DNA of 64,000 nucleotides from an uncultured Clostridium sp. (GCA_934746015.1 CAKVEW010000001.1:124001-188000); one strand, 5' to 3'; shown: positions 33,062 through 42,242, counted from the stretch's first letter. Made by a program: numbers and translations. Notes: a model not told the origin generated them from the sequence alone.

Positions 33062-34489
33062 ATGAAAATAAAATATAAATTCACCTTAATTATAACTATT
33101 ACCATGATATTTCTAGGCGTATCTTTAAATGTTGCTGTTAGAAAGATTTTAAAAACTAATATGGAAACTTCAATTACAAACTCATTAAAAGAAGTTATGA
33201 AAAGTAGTAGAGAATCAATAAAGTATACCTTATCTGTAAGAGATTATATTTTTAAGGATAAGGCTTTAATTCAAGAAGGAAATTATTTAATTGAATATAT
33301 TTCTTTAAATTATGAAAGTAACCTTGAAATTTCAGATGTTAATGGAGAATTAATTGCAACAAATATAACAGAAAAGCCTATTGAATTTACAAATAATCTT
33401 TCTGAAGTTAAAGATGGTAAAACTATAGTTAATATAAATCATAGCAATAATAATCTTACTGGAATTCTCTCCTATCCAATAATAATAAATAAATCTTATA
33501 TCGGAATAATTAACTTAACTAAAGACTACACTCATTTACTCATTGACTATGAAAAAGCTACTAACATTTTAACTTTAATTGAAACTGCTCTAATTATATT
33601 CATCTTTTCTATTTCCTATAGACTAACTAATAAAATTGTAACACCAATAGAAAACTTAACTGCTGCCTCAAAAAAGTTAGGTGAAGGCAATTATGATATT
33701 GATATAAATATAGAGGGAACTGATGAGATTTCAATACTTTCAAGAGAATTTATTAATATGAAATCAAAGATTCAAGAGCAAATCTTAGACATAGAAAAAG
33801 AAAAAGATAAAGTTGAAAAACTAGCTTTAAGTAGAAAGATATTTTTTGATACTGTTACTCATGAACTTAAAACTCCATTAACTTCAATTATAGGATATTC
33901 AGAAATGATTTTAGATAATATTGTAGATGATGAAGAATTCAAATTACGTGCTATAGGGAGAATTCATTCTGAAAGTGAAAGACTAAATACTTTAGTTCTT
34001 GAAATAATAAAAATTTCAAAGGGCTTATCCTCTATAAATGATATATATGAAGATGTGGAAATTTCTGAAGTAATAAATCAAACAACTTCTGATTTATCTA
34101 TAAAAGCAGATAAATATAACCTTTCTATAAATTCAAACATAGAAAAATCTGCACTAAATATTAAACTAAATAAAATAAAAGAAGTATTAATTAATGTTAT
34201 AGATAACGCTATAAAATACTCTGTAAAAAACTCTGTAATTCATATAAACTCTTATAAAAGTGATGATACTTATAATATAGAAGTTATTAATTCTAGTGAA
34301 ACACCTATACCAGAAGATATTTATACCCATATATTTCAACCCTTTATAAAATCAAATAATCCTAATGATGAATATAGTACTGGCCTTGGCTTGTTCCTAT
34401 GCAATGAAATAATAAAAGATCATAATGGAACCATAACTATAGAAAATGGAACAGAAATAAAAGTGAAAATAACCTTACCAATAAAATAA
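33062..34489 (+). CDS. sensor histidine kinase
   Basis: 475 residues. Two transmembrane helices (about 8-26 and 167-186) enclose an extracellular sensor of about 140 residues; then a HAMP linker (187-240), HisKA domain with phospho-acceptor His267 (TVTHELKTPLTSIIGYSEM) and an ATP-binding domain with N-box INVIDNAIKYS (377-387) and G-box TGLGLFLCNEI (440-450). It forms a two-component pair with the regulator just upstream. The signal is unknown. Confidence 0.9.
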   Translation: MKIKYKFTLIITITMIFLGVSLNVAVRKILKTNMETSITNSLKEVMKSSRESIKYTLSVRDYIFKDKALIQEGNYLIEYISLNYESNLEISDVNGELIATNITEKPIEFTNNLSEVKDGKTIVNINHSNNNLTGILSYPIIINKSYIGIINLTKDYTHLLIDYEKATNILTLIETALIIFIFSISYRLTNKIVTPIENLTAASKKLGEGNYDIDINIEGTDEISILSREFINMKSKIQEQILDIEKEKDKVEKLALSRKIFFDTVTHELKTPLTSIIGYSEMILDNIVDDEEFKLRAIGRIHSESERLNTLVLEIIKISKGLSSINDIYEDVEISEVINQTTSDLSIKADKYNLSINSNIEKSALNIKLNKIKEVLINVIDNAIKYSVKNSVIHINSYKSDDTYNIEVINSSETPIPEDIYTHIFQPFIKSNNPNDEYSTGLGLFLCNEIIKDHNGTITIENGTEIKVKITLPIK

Positions 34490-34513
34490 GGAGCTTATAA
34501 AAAGCTCCTTATT
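34485..34513 (+). terminator. intrinsic terminator of the two-component operon
   Basis: Perfect 12-bp stem AATAAGGAGCTT / AAGCTCCTTATT (34485-34496, 34502-34513), loop ATAAA. It overlaps the kinase stop codon and is followed by a T-containing run. Confidence 0.85.
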
Positions 34514-34646
34514 TAATGTAGAATTTAGAATGTAAAATGTAGAATTATTGAAGCGATTTGTTCCAAATCACAATAAATATATAATTTTTAGAAACTACCT
34601 AGGAGTTTCATCCTTAATTTCACATTCTTCATTCTTCATTTTTCAT
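34513..34646. repeat. modular hairpin repeat, copy 2
   Basis: Left arm of AATGTAGAAT/AATGTAAAATG tracts, hairpin GATTTG-TTC-CAAATC (34555-34569), a second palindromic patch GAAACT...AGTTTC (34590-34609), and a right arm CATTCTTCATTCTTCATT-like that is the inverse of AATGAAGAATG tracts. A TGTAC-TTTA-GTACA hairpin follows at 34647-34660. The repeat fills the gap between the kinase terminator and tyrS. Confidence 0.7.
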
Positions 34647-34666
34647 TGTACTTTAGTACACTTAGT

Positions 34667-35887
34667 CTATTCTACTACAATTTTGTTGTAGTTTTTCTTT
34701 CCTCTTTTTAATAATGCTGATCCATCTTCTAAATCTGATTCTTCTAAAGTTCTAGTTACATCAGTAACTTTTTCACCATTTAAAGATAATCCACCTTGTT
34801 GAATTAATCTTCTTCCTTCAGCCTTAGATGGAACTATTTTATTTTCAGCCATTATATCTAAAATAGTAGATCCTAATTTTTCTTTAGAAATAGTTACAGT
34901 TGGAACATTGCTCATATCAACTCCACCTGAGAATAAAGCTTCTGCAGCAGTTTTAGCCTTATTAGCTTCTTCTTCTCCGTGAACAAGCTTAGTAACTTCA
35001 AATGCTAATCTCTTTTTAGCTTCATTAATTGCTGCTCCCTCTACTGCACATATCTTTCTTACTTCATCCATTGGAACGAAAGTTAATAATGATAAGCATT
35101 TTTCTACATCTGCATCATCAACATTTCTCCAATATTGATAGAAATCAAATGGTGATGTCTTTTCTGGGTCAAGCCATAAAGCTCCACCAACAGTTTTTCC
35201 CATCTTTTGTCCTTGGCTATTAGTTAAAAGTGTGCAAGTCATAGCCATAGATTGCCCTTGTGCTTTTCTTCTAACTAATTCAACACCTGCAATCATATTT
35301 GACCATTGGTCATCTCCACCTAATTGCATCTTACAATCATATTTTTGATTTAATACGTAGAAATCGTATCCTTGCATTAACATATAGTTAAATTCTAAGA
35401 AAGAAAGTCCCTTTTCTAATCTTTGTTTAAAACATTCTGCAGTAAGCATTCTATTTACTGAGAAATGAACTCCAACTTCTCTTAAGAAATCTACATAATT
35501 TAAATTTAATAACCAATCTGCATTATTTGCTAATATTGCTTTACCATCTGAAAAGTCTATAAATCTTTCCATTTGCTTCTTTATTGCATTAACATTATGT
35601 TCTATTTGCTCCTTAGTAAGCATTGTTCTCATATCAGTTTTCCCAGATGGATCACCTACCATTGCAGTTCCACCACCAAGAAGAGCAATTGGTCTATGTC
35701 CTGCTTTTTGCATATGGGCCATAAACATCATTGCAATAAAATGTCCAACATGTAAACTATCTGCTGTTGGATCAAATCCTATATAAAAAGTTATTTTCTC
35801 CTTTTCTAGCAATTCTCTAGTCTCATCTTCATGAGTAAATTGCTTTATGTATCCACGGTCTAATAACTCGTCTAAAACATTAGCCAT
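34667..35887 (-). CDS. tyrS: tyrosyl-tRNA synthetase
   Basis: 406 residues. Class I synthetase: HIGH-type motif HVGHF near 47-51, Tyr-binding region [21 protein letters not shown] (about 174-194), and the KMSKS-equivalent KMGKT near 229-233. An S4 RNA-binding domain closes the protein (about 340-406). It charges tRNA-Tyr. The leader is short (about 30 nt) and holds no T-box, unlike tyrosyl synthetase genes of bacilli. Confidence 0.96.
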   Translation of the reverse strand: MANVLDELLDRGYIKQFTHEDETRELLEKEKITFYIGFDPTADSLHVGHFIAMMFMAHMQKAGHRPIALLGGGTAMVGDPSGKTDMRTMLTKEQIEHNVNAIKKQMERFIDFSDGKAILANNADWLLNLNYVDFLREVGVHFSVNRMLTAECFKQRLEKGLSFLEFNYMLMQGYDFYVLNQKYDCKMQLGGDDQWSNMIAGVELVRRKAQGQSMAMTCTLLTNSQGQKMGKTVGGALWLDPEKTSPFDFYQYWRNVDDADVEKCLSLLTFVPMDEVRKICAVEGAAINEAKKRLAFEVTKLVHGEEEANKAKTAAEALFSGGVDMSNVPTVTISKEKLGSTILDIMAENKIVPSKAEGRRLIQQGGLSLNGEKVTDVTRTLEESDLEDGSALLKRGKKNYNKIVVE

Positions 35888-35920
35888 TCTACGTATCCTC
35901 CTCTAATCATTACTTATTAT

Positions 35921-35949
35921 AGTATATCTTTTTATCATAATAATATCAA
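35921..35949 (-). promoter_or_regulatory. tyrS promoter
   Basis: Minus-strand TTGATA (35944-35949), 17-nt spacer and TATACT (35921-35926), about 35 nt upstream of the tyrS ATG. Confidence 0.65.
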
Positions 35950-35953
35950 TTAA

Positions 35954-35993
35954 AAAAAGAAAAGCCCTTGCTAATACTATTATCAAAGGCTTT
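35954..35993 (-). terminator. probable terminator after P-loop protein gene
   Basis: Imperfect stem of about 12 bp between GAAAAGCCCTTG and CAAAGGCTTTCC (two mismatches) followed by TTTCTTTTTTT-like sequence on the minus strand. The stretch 35994-36160 upstream of it is AT-rich and shows nothing more than a TACTTTAA/TTAAAGTA palindrome (36139-36157). Confidence 0.6.
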
Positions 35994-36160
35994 CCATTTT
36001 TATTTCCCTTTGGAAAATTTCACATTAAATATCTCATTTTATTATTTTATTATTATCTTAATTTTTATCTCTAAATTTATAAATTATTTACGTTCCATAA
36101 GGTTACGTTTAATTATTTTCTTACCTAATTAACATTAATACTTTAAATATTAAAGTATAT

Positions 36161-36574
36161 TTATGCTACATATTCCTTAATAAAATCTGGAAGTTCTTCT
36201 AAGCATTCGCAATTCAAGTTTATAAAAATATTTAAGTTGTATTTTTGAGAGAATTCCTTTAACTTTCTAAACAATATATTTGATTCTGATATATTCTTGT
36301 TAACAATATTTGACAAAGCATCAACATAAACGTTTTCAACATCGTAATTTTGGGATACCACACCACAAAGAAGTCCATAAAAACTTTCACAATCTAGAAC
36401 ACCTAACTCATTAGTATCTACAAACCTGATTTTTCCCTTTAACTGCAACATTCTTCTTGCATCATCATCGATATAAACTGAATCTCCTTTTGCCATTAAT
36501 GAACGTTCATTTGCAAGCTCAATTAATTTTTTAGATTTGCCTGCACCTCTTTTTGAACAAAAAATTTGAATCAT
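36161..36574 (-). CDS. small P-loop protein of unknown function
   Basis: 137 residues. An N-terminal CSKRGAGKSKKL (6-17) is a Walker A-like loop, and NVYVDALSNIV (80-90) resembles a Walker B strand, so this is probably a minimal nucleotide-binding domain. No ABC, kinase or GTPase signature motifs are present. It stands alone with its own terminator and a GGAGTGG site before the ATG. I do not recognise a named family; similar short P-loop proteins occur in clostridia. Confidence 0.6.
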   Translation of the reverse strand: MIQIFCSKRGAGKSKKLIELANERSLMAKGDSVYIDDDARRMLQLKGKIRFVDTNELGVLDCESFYGLLCGVVSQNYDVENVYVDALSNIVNKNISESNILFRKLKEFSQKYNLNIFINLNCECLEELPDFIKEYVA

Positions 36575-36699
36575 TGGAATCCACTCCTTTAATAGATATT
36601 TTATATCTTATTTTATATATATTCTTTATTAATGATTTTATTTACAATAAATCATTAATAAAATAAAAAGATAGAGAAACAGTTTGCTCCCTACCTCTA

Positions 36700-37779
36700 T
36701 TACCAAAAAAAATGTGAACTCATAACTTTATTCTTACCCGCATGCTTAGCTTTGTAAAGAAATTTATCTGCACAATTTATTAAAGCCTCTAGAGTATCAC
36801 CGTCATAGGGATAAAAGCCTAGGCCAAAACTTGCTGTTATATTCTTCTTTATTTTTCCTTCTGAAATATAATTTTTAGATAGAGCTGCTCTAATAGAGTT
36901 TATCCTTTCATATATTGCATTTATATCATCAGTGCAGTCTATATATAAGATTATTTCCTCTCCACCATATCTAGCTATTATATCTTTCCTTGTTAACATG
37001 CTTTTTATTAAATTCGTAGTATCTATTAAAACTTTATCACCAAATTGATGACCTAAAGTATCATTTATTTTTTTGAAATCATCAAAATCTACCATTACTA
37101 TTGCATATTCTTTTATATTTCTATTATTTACTCTCTCATTTACGATTTGATAAAAAGTTTTTCTATTATATATTCCGATTAAAGCATCACACTTAGCTGA
37201 TTTTTCAATCTTTTTATATAAAATTGAATTTTCTATTGCTATAGCTATTTGACTTGCTATAGAATTTAAGAAAATTTCATGAAACTCAGTAAAAAAATTA
37301 TAATGAGTATGATCAACTACAATATAACCTATAACCTTTTCTTCTACTTTAATGGGTATTCCAATTCTTGAATGAATATAAGTTCCATTATTATCATCCC
37401 AAGTAATTGCTACCTTAGAGTTCAAAATAAAAGTTTTATGTTTATTCATATATTTAATACAGTCGTCATTAAGTTTTATACTTTCTTCTGTTCCATTAGT
37501 AGCCTTTATAATAAACTCTTCATTTTTCTTTAGGTAAATGCTACATTGAGTAACTCCTATAATTCCTATTATCATATCATTAATCATAGGTATTATAGCT
37601 TTATTACTTAAATTTGAGTTTATATAATTACTTATTAATATAACATTTGAAAGCATATCTAAATTTTTTTCATATTGTATATTTATGGTACTTAACTCTT
37701 GTATTTTATCTTCAGCGATTTTCTGATAGCTTTCGTAATCTGACTTAATATGCTGATACTTAACTTTATAATCGTCCAT
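36700..37779 (-). CDS. GAF-GGDEF diguanylate cyclase
   Basis: 359 residues from the ATG at 37779, which follows GGGAGGGAGT; the ATG four codons earlier overlaps that site. A coiled-coil start (1-45), a GAF sensor domain (about 50-185) and a GGDEF domain (about 195-359) with active site GGEEI (272-276). It should make cyclic di-GMP. The usual RxxD inhibitory site five residues upstream has Thr263 where Arg is expected, so product inhibition may be weak. No membrane segment; a cytosolic ligand is likely sensed. Confidence 0.85.
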   Translation of the reverse strand: MDDYKVKYQHIKSDYESYQKIAEDKIQELSTINIQYEKNLDMLSNVILISNYINSNLSNKAIIPMINDMIIGIIGVTQCSIYLKKNEEFIIKATNGTEESIKLNDDCIKYMNKHKTFILNSKVAITWDDNNGTYIHSRIGIPIKVEEKVIGYIVVDHTHYNFFTEFHEIFLNSIASQIAIAIENSILYKKIEKSAKCDALIGIYNRKTFYQIVNERVNNRNIKEYAIVMVDFDDFKKINDTLGHQFGDKVLIDTTNLIKSMLTRKDIIARYGGEEIILYIDCTDDINAIYERINSIRAALSKNYISEGKIKKNITASFGLGFYPYDGDTLEALINCADKFLYKAKHAGKNKVMSSHFFW

Positions 37780-37907
37780 ACTCCCTCCCATTTTTCCTAT
37801 GTATAGTATGAATCGAATTCAGATAACCTATATAATTTAATCTTACTTTATTTTCCTTTTAATATCAATAGCTTTTTACATTATTAATCATATTAATAAT
37901 GTATATT

Positions 37908-39026
37908 TTACAAACTATCTTTAACAATTCCAGTTCCTTCAATAATTAAATTAACATTTACCTCTAAGTCAGTTATTCTAATAGGATCTTCAATAGTTTC
38001 CTTTGGATAATTAATATTTAAAAGTCTTCCTATATCAAAAACATCTATTCCTTGTTCTTTGTATTTTTTAAATGAATTTTGAAGATAACTTTCAACTTCC
38101 TTTTCCTTTGATGCCTTTATATAGTCTAATAACTCTTTATCTACTATAGCTCTTCCCTGAATCTCTGCAATTGATACTTTAATTTTTAGATCCTTAATTA
38201 GTTTTATTCTTTCTTTATCATAAATCAAACTACTATTAGTATTATTGCCCAAAATCTCTAAAGTTATAAACCCATTTTCATCTTGTGGATTAGAAATTTC
38301 TAAAGTTCCTTTATTAACCTTATTACTTAAAAGGTTATAGCTCATAGCTTCCCTAGAATCTATTTTATCTACTAATTTTCCATATTTTATTACAGCTCCA
38401 CCGCCAATTTCTATTTTCTTATCTAAGGCATCTTCCTTAATTTCAACACTTCCTATTACATAGGTATTATTAGATTCTGTTGAATTACTAAGATAATCAT
38501 TAATATTGGCTCTCATAGCTCTTGGATTTCTAGTATTTTTATGTACTAATTCCTCAAGATAAAGACCTAAATATTCTTCATCACTTGATGTAACTTTTAA
38601 TAAGTCATCTACTTCACCAAAATACACAAATAAATGTGGTTTTATTTGAAATTCTTGATTATTATTTATTAAATCTGTATATTTCTTTATTCCTTCTTTA
38701 GCTGCTCTCTCTGTAAATATATATGCTCTATTTTGAGAATAATTTAATTCATAACTAGAGGCTAAATTAACATCTCTTAATGCTTCCAATGTTGTTTTAC
38801 CAATTCCCTTATATATTATTCTTTTCCCCTTATCTGAGCTTTCATTTGTGCTTCTGTATGGTTTAACACAATCAACATAAATCACTGATCTGCCAAAATC
38901 ATCAGTGTCAAAAATAATACTAGTAGAAAAACTTACTTTATTTATATCTTTATAATTAAAGCATCCTACTAATAATAAAGGAAGAAATGCTACAGAAAGA
39001 AATTTAAGAAAAATCTTAGACTTCAT
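37908..39026 (-). CDS. gerKC: spore germination receptor lipoprotein GerKC
   Basis: 372 residues. Lipoprotein signal with Cys22 (LLLVGC) followed by FNYKDINKV, the usual start of Ger(x)C proteins (GCWDxxEI-like). The body fits the three-domain C-subunit fold (about 30-370), ending in VNLIIEGTGIV. It sits on the outer face of the spore inner membrane as part of the nutrient germinant receptor. It overlaps the end of gerKA by 11 nt. The symbol follows the C. perfringens gerK arrangement. Confidence 0.85.
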   Translation of the reverse strand: MKSKIFLKFLSVAFLPLLLVGCFNYKDINKVSFSTSIIFDTDDFGRSVIYVDCVKPYRSTNESSDKGKRIIYKGIGKTTLEALRDVNLASSYELNYSQNRAYIFTERAAKEGIKKYTDLINNNQEFQIKPHLFVYFGEVDDLLKVTSSDEEYLGLYLEELVHKNTRNPRAMRANINDYLSNSTESNNTYVIGSVEIKEDALDKKIEIGGGAVIKYGKLVDKIDSREAMSYNLLSNKVNKGTLEISNPQDENGFITLEILGNNTNSSLIYDKERIKLIKDLKIKVSIAEIQGRAIVDKELLDYIKASKEKEVESYLQNSFKKYKEQGIDVFDIGRLLNINYPKETIEDPIRITDLEVNVNLIIEGTGIVKDSL

Positions 39027-40437
39027 TTTTATCTCCCCTTTTTATAAAATCTTTTGATATTCTTTTTAAGGAGCCTCTTAGTACTACATCCTTAAATTTA
39101 TATTCACTTATACTCCCAATTGGGAATAAGAACTGATATCCTACTGAATCTAATTCTGATAATTGTATTACAAGCAATATAGAACCTGATATAAGTCCTG
39201 GAATTCCAAAGGCAGTTGCAAAACAAACTAATACTATTGCCCAAAAGGATACTGCTCCATAGAGTTTTGGTATTAAAAAATAGGATAATGTGCTTAAAGC
39301 TACTATTATAATAGTTATTCTTGAAGCTATTCCTGCACTTACAGCAGCATCACCTAATATAAGTGCTGAAACTATACTCATTGCTCCACCTATTGGCTGA
39401 GGTAATCTTAGCCCTGCTTCTTTTATAAATTGAAAAGCTAGCATCATTAAAAGCACTTCAATAAAGGTTGGAAATGGTACACCAGCTCTAGAAACTGCTA
39501 ACCTAAACATAAATAATGATGGTATCATAGAAAAATGATATGTTATTATTGCTACATATAATGCAGGTACTAAAGTTGCAGTAAAAAAAGCAATCCATCT
39601 TAGTATTCTATTAAAGTTACTATAGTATTTATTAAGATAATAATCATCTGGCATTTGAAAATTTTCCAAGAAAAAATAAGGTACTGTAATTACAAAGGGA
39701 GTTCCATCTACTATTACTCCAACTCTTCCCTCTAGTAATTTTGCACAAACCTCGTCTGGTTTTTCAGTATATCCTACTGTATCAAAAAAACTATTTTGAC
39801 TTTTAAGAGCATCTTCTATGTAATTAGTATCTAATATAAATCTTAAATCTAAATTGTTAACTTGATTCCTTATTTTATCTATTAAATCCTTGGGAGCAAT
39901 ACCATCTAAATAACATACAGCAACGGCTGTTTGAGATTTTTCTCCAACTAATATAGCTTCAAATTTTAAATCTGGATTTTTTATTCTTCTTCTTATTAAT
40001 GCTACATTATTAACTATTAATTCATTAAAGCCTTCTCTTGGCCCCTTTAGAACTGATTCTGTTTCAGGAGTACCAACTCCCCTTACAGGAAAGCCTTTAG
40101 CTTCTACATACATTATTTCCTTGTAATTTTCAAAAACAACTGCTGGATCTCCTGATAAAACATGCATTATAGCATCATCTGCATCCTTTGCTATTCCTGC
40201 TGCATTTATATCTAAGGCATTTTCAATGACTTCTTGTAATGATATAAATTTACCACTTTTAGGTGGCAAATCTCCAAATCCTCTAAGTGGTGATACTACG
40301 TATTCACTTATCATTTCAGCATTACATAAATCATCTATAAATACTATTGTTGCTTTACCTAATACAGTTCTTACTGGTCTATATTTAACATCAAAGGAGT
40401 TTTTAAATTTCTCCTTTATATATTCTAAATTATTCAT
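39016..40437 (-). CDS. gerKA: spore germination receptor subunit GerKA
   Basis: 473 residues from the ATG at 40437 with AGGTG upstream; a GTG three codons earlier is less likely. N-terminal soluble domain (about 1-250) with KATIVFIDDLCNAEMIS and PLRGFGDLPPKSG, and five or so membrane helices (about 265-450) including PTFIEVLLMMLAFQFIKEAG and LPQPIGGAMSIVSALILGDA, both hallmarks of GerA-type subunits. It senses germinants (KCl, amino acids or glucose in relatives) with GerKB and GerKC. Confidence 0.9.
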   Translation of the reverse strand: MNNLEYIKEKFKNSFDVKYRPVRTVLGKATIVFIDDLCNAEMISEYVVSPLRGFGDLPPKSGKFISLQEVIENALDINAAGIAKDADDAIMHVLSGDPAVVFENYKEIMYVEAKGFPVRGVGTPETESVLKGPREGFNELIVNNVALIRRRIKNPDLKFEAILVGEKSQTAVAVCYLDGIAPKDLIDKIRNQVNNLDLRFILDTNYIEDALKSQNSFFDTVGYTEKPDEVCAKLLEGRVGVIVDGTPFVITVPYFFLENFQMPDDYYLNKYYSNFNRILRWIAFFTATLVPALYVAIITYHFSMIPSLFMFRLAVSRAGVPFPTFIEVLLMMLAFQFIKEAGLRLPQPIGGAMSIVSALILGDAAVSAGIASRITIIIVALSTLSYFLIPKLYGAVSFWAIVLVCFATAFGIPGLISGSILLVIQLSELDSVGYQFLFPIGSISEYKFKDVVLRGSLKRISKDFIKRGDKNEV

Positions 40438-40695
40438 ATACATCACCTATTTGTATTATTTGTTTCAAAACATCTTAATATACACGAAGATAGTAATTAC
40501 TTTAGGATTTGAAATTATTTTTGATATTTATTCATATATTTAGAAGTTTTAGTTAATACTTTCTATAGGAAGATAAATATTATATTTATCTTCCTACAAA
40601 CTAAAAGAAATAATTCCTCATTTTATTCGGAATTATAAAAAAGTGTGTTTGTTAATTTTTTAGTTTTTAATTACTATAATTGAAAGGAATTTATT

Positions 40696-41790
40696 ATGAA
40701 CAAAATTTCTAGTAAACATTTTATATTATTTATAATTGGTGTATCTATAATATCTATAAAGACTTATATGTCAGTCTTTATAGATATAGGGGGAAGAGAT
40801 ACCTGGTTAGCTTCATTAATAGCAGGATTAATTTTTATTGCCTTCTTATTATGTATAACTAATATTTATAAAGCTACTAATGCTTCTGATATAAATGAAA
40901 TTTTTCTTAAAGCATTACCAAAGCCTTTAGGTTTATTATTTCTATTCATATTCATCTTAGCTTTATTTATAAATGCTGTAGAGTCAGCAGCAGTTGAAGC
41001 TAATGTACTTCATACCACTTTATTTATTGATACGCCAGTTTGGTATGCACTAATATTTTTTATAGCCCCATCATTATTTATTTTTACTAAAAAAATTCGT
41101 ACACTATTAATTTTTATAGTAATAAGTGTATTTTTATTTATATTAAATGGAGTTGCATTTTTTATACTTTCACAAATGTATAAAGATATTAACTACTTGC
41201 TACCAGTCCTTGGTACAGGACTAACCTCTAAATTCTTTATTACAATTTTATTAGTTTTAGGAAGTCTTTCTTCATTTATGATAGCAATTCCATTTATAAA
41301 ATTTATTGATAAAAATGAACATATTTCTAAACATAGCTTTTATTCAGGTTTAATAGTTATTGCTTTTGTAGTAATTTCTTTTGTAGGTGCTATAACTGCT
41401 TTTGGTCCATTTAGAGCTGCCAATATCTTTTATCCTGAATTTGTATTAAGTCAAAGAATTGAAATAGCTGGCTTTTTAGAATTTGGAGAATTATTTTTTA
41501 TAATTCAAACAGTTATTGGCTTTTTTGTTAAATACCTTTTATCTAGCTATAGTATATTGTTAATACTAGATAAGTTCTGTAAAAACAAACCTCTATTCAT
41601 TGGTATTTATACTTTTCTAACTTATGTTTTATCAAATTTCTTAGGTGTAAATAATTTTTATCTATATAAAACATTAAAATACATACAAGTTATTAATTTA
41701 ATAGCCTTTATAATACTACCTTTAATAGTATTTGCTATATATTATTTAAAATTTAAAAATAGAAAAATATCTTCAAAAAATGCAAAATAA
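40696..41790 (+). CDS. gerKB: spore germination receptor subunit GerKB
   Basis: 364 residues with about ten transmembrane helices; endospore germination permease of the APC superfamily (GDI/YxDI-like start, VSIISIKTYMSVFIDIGGRD, WLASLIAGLI). It is the membrane ligand-binding subunit of the receptor. It is transcribed away from gerKA-gerKC, the same split layout as in C. perfringens. A perfect 14-bp inverted repeat lies inside codons 19-31 (40751-40786). GAAAGGAAT precedes the ATG. Confidence 0.88.
   Translation: MNKISSKHFILFIIGVSIISIKTYMSVFIDIGGRDTWLASLIAGLIFIAFLLCITNIYKATNASDINEIFLKALPKPLGLLFLFIFILALFINAVESAAVEANVLHTTLFIDTPVWYALIFFIAPSLFIFTKKIRTLLIFIVISVFLFILNGVAFFILSQMYKDINYLLPVLGTGLTSKFFITILLVLGSLSSFMIAIPFIKFIDKNEHISKHSFYSGLIVIAFVVISFVGAITAFGPFRAANIFYPEFVLSQRIEIAGFLEFGELFFIIQTVIGFFVKYLLSSYSILLILDKFCKNKPLFIGIYTFLTYVLSNFLGVNNFYLYKTLKYIQVINLIAFIILPLIVFAIYYLKFKNRKISSKNAK
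40751..40786. repeat. perfect 14-bp inverted repeat inside gerKB
   Basis: TATCTATAAAGACT at 40751-40764 and its exact complement AGTCTTTATAGATA at 40773-40786, with an 8-nt loop. Such a strong hairpin near the start of a coding region is unusual for this AT-rich sequence. Confidence 0.8.
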
Positions 41791-41815
41791 ATATTTATAA
41801 TTATTGTAATATTCC

Positions 41816-41843
41816 TTGCAATAATTTTCCTTTATGTTATAAT
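41816..41843 (+). promoter_or_regulatory. promoter of zinc-ribbon protein gene
   Basis: TTGCAA (41816-41821), 16-nt spacer, TATAAT (41838-41843). It implies a leader of about 110 nt before the ATG at 41963. Confidence 0.65.
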
Positions 41844-41889
41844 AAAGGTGAATATTTAAATGATTAGGAAAAATTCGATACATCTATCC

Positions 41890-41951
41890 CCTTAAAGTTC
41901 ATATTTGTCCTTAAGGAAGATAATATCAAATTGTACCTATGAATTTTAAGG
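41890..41951 (+). promoter_or_regulatory. 5' leader able to mask the ribosome-binding site
   Basis: CCTTAAAGTTCAT (41890-41902) pairs along all 13 bases (one G-U) with ATGAATTTTAAGG (41939-41951), which includes the AAGG of the AAGGAGG ribosome site (41948-41954). A palindrome TCCTTAAGGA (41908-41917) in the loop can also pair with the ribosome site. Alternative folds could regulate translation, for example by temperature. Confidence 0.5.
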
Positions 41952-41962
41952 AGGAAATTAGA

Positions 41963-42118
41963 ATGGAAGATAAGAAAATAATATGTAAAGATTGTGGAAA
42001 GGAATTTGTTTTCACAGTTGGAGAACAAGAATTCTACAAGGAAAAAGGATTCGATAACGAACCTGTAAGATGCCCAGATTGTAGAAGAGCTAGAAAAGCA
42101 CAAAACAACAGAAGATAG
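41963..42118 (+). CDS. 51-residue zinc-ribbon protein
   Basis: A short gene of 51 codons plus stop: starts MEDKKIICKDCGKEFVFT and contains CPDCRRARKAQNNRR at the end. The two CxxC pairs (C8/C11 and C37/C40) form a zinc ribbon of the probable zinc-ribbon family common as stand-alone proteins in clostridia. The basic tail suggests nucleic-acid binding. A full AAGGAGG site precedes the ATG and a 19-bp terminator follows. The antisense frame here is longer but has no ribosome site. Function unknown. Confidence 0.85.
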   Translation: MEDKKIICKDCGKEFVFTVGEQEFYKEKGFDNEPVRCPDCRRARKAQNNRR

Positions 42119-42130
42119 TTTCTGTTTTAA

Positions 42131-42171
42131 AATAAAGACTATATCAAGATTTTCTTGATATAGTCTTTATT
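42131..42171 (+). terminator. intrinsic terminator of zinc-ribbon protein gene
   Basis: A perfect 19-bp stem (42131-42149 with 42153-42171; arms begin AATAAAGACTATATC and end GATATAGTCTTTATT) around a 3-nt loop. Confidence 0.9.
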
Positions 42172-42242
42172 GCATATATGCATTATTCTATAAAATTAGG
42201 ACAAAATAATCTAAAGATTATTTGTAAATAGGAGATACTAAA

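Noticed and set aside
35888..35953. T-box riboswitch before tyrS
   Set aside because: The promoter sits about 35 nt before the start codon, leaving no space for a specifier hairpin or T-box sequence. The same applies to trpS.
36138..36158. Palindrome ATACTTTAA / TTAAAGTAT as a terminator of the P-loop gene
   Set aside because: It has no T-run on the minus strand and consists only of weak pairs; the hairpin at 35954-35993 is a better candidate.
40447..40690. Sigma-G type promoters for gerKA and gerKB
   Set aside because: Weak resemblance (TATATTA-like -10) was seen before gerKA but no convincing -35 at proper spacing, so it was not listed.
41864..42103. Minus-strand frame of 79 codons opposite the zinc-ribbon protein
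   Set aside because: The plus-strand 51-codon gene has a full ribosome site, promoter, terminator and CxxC motifs; the antisense frame has none.
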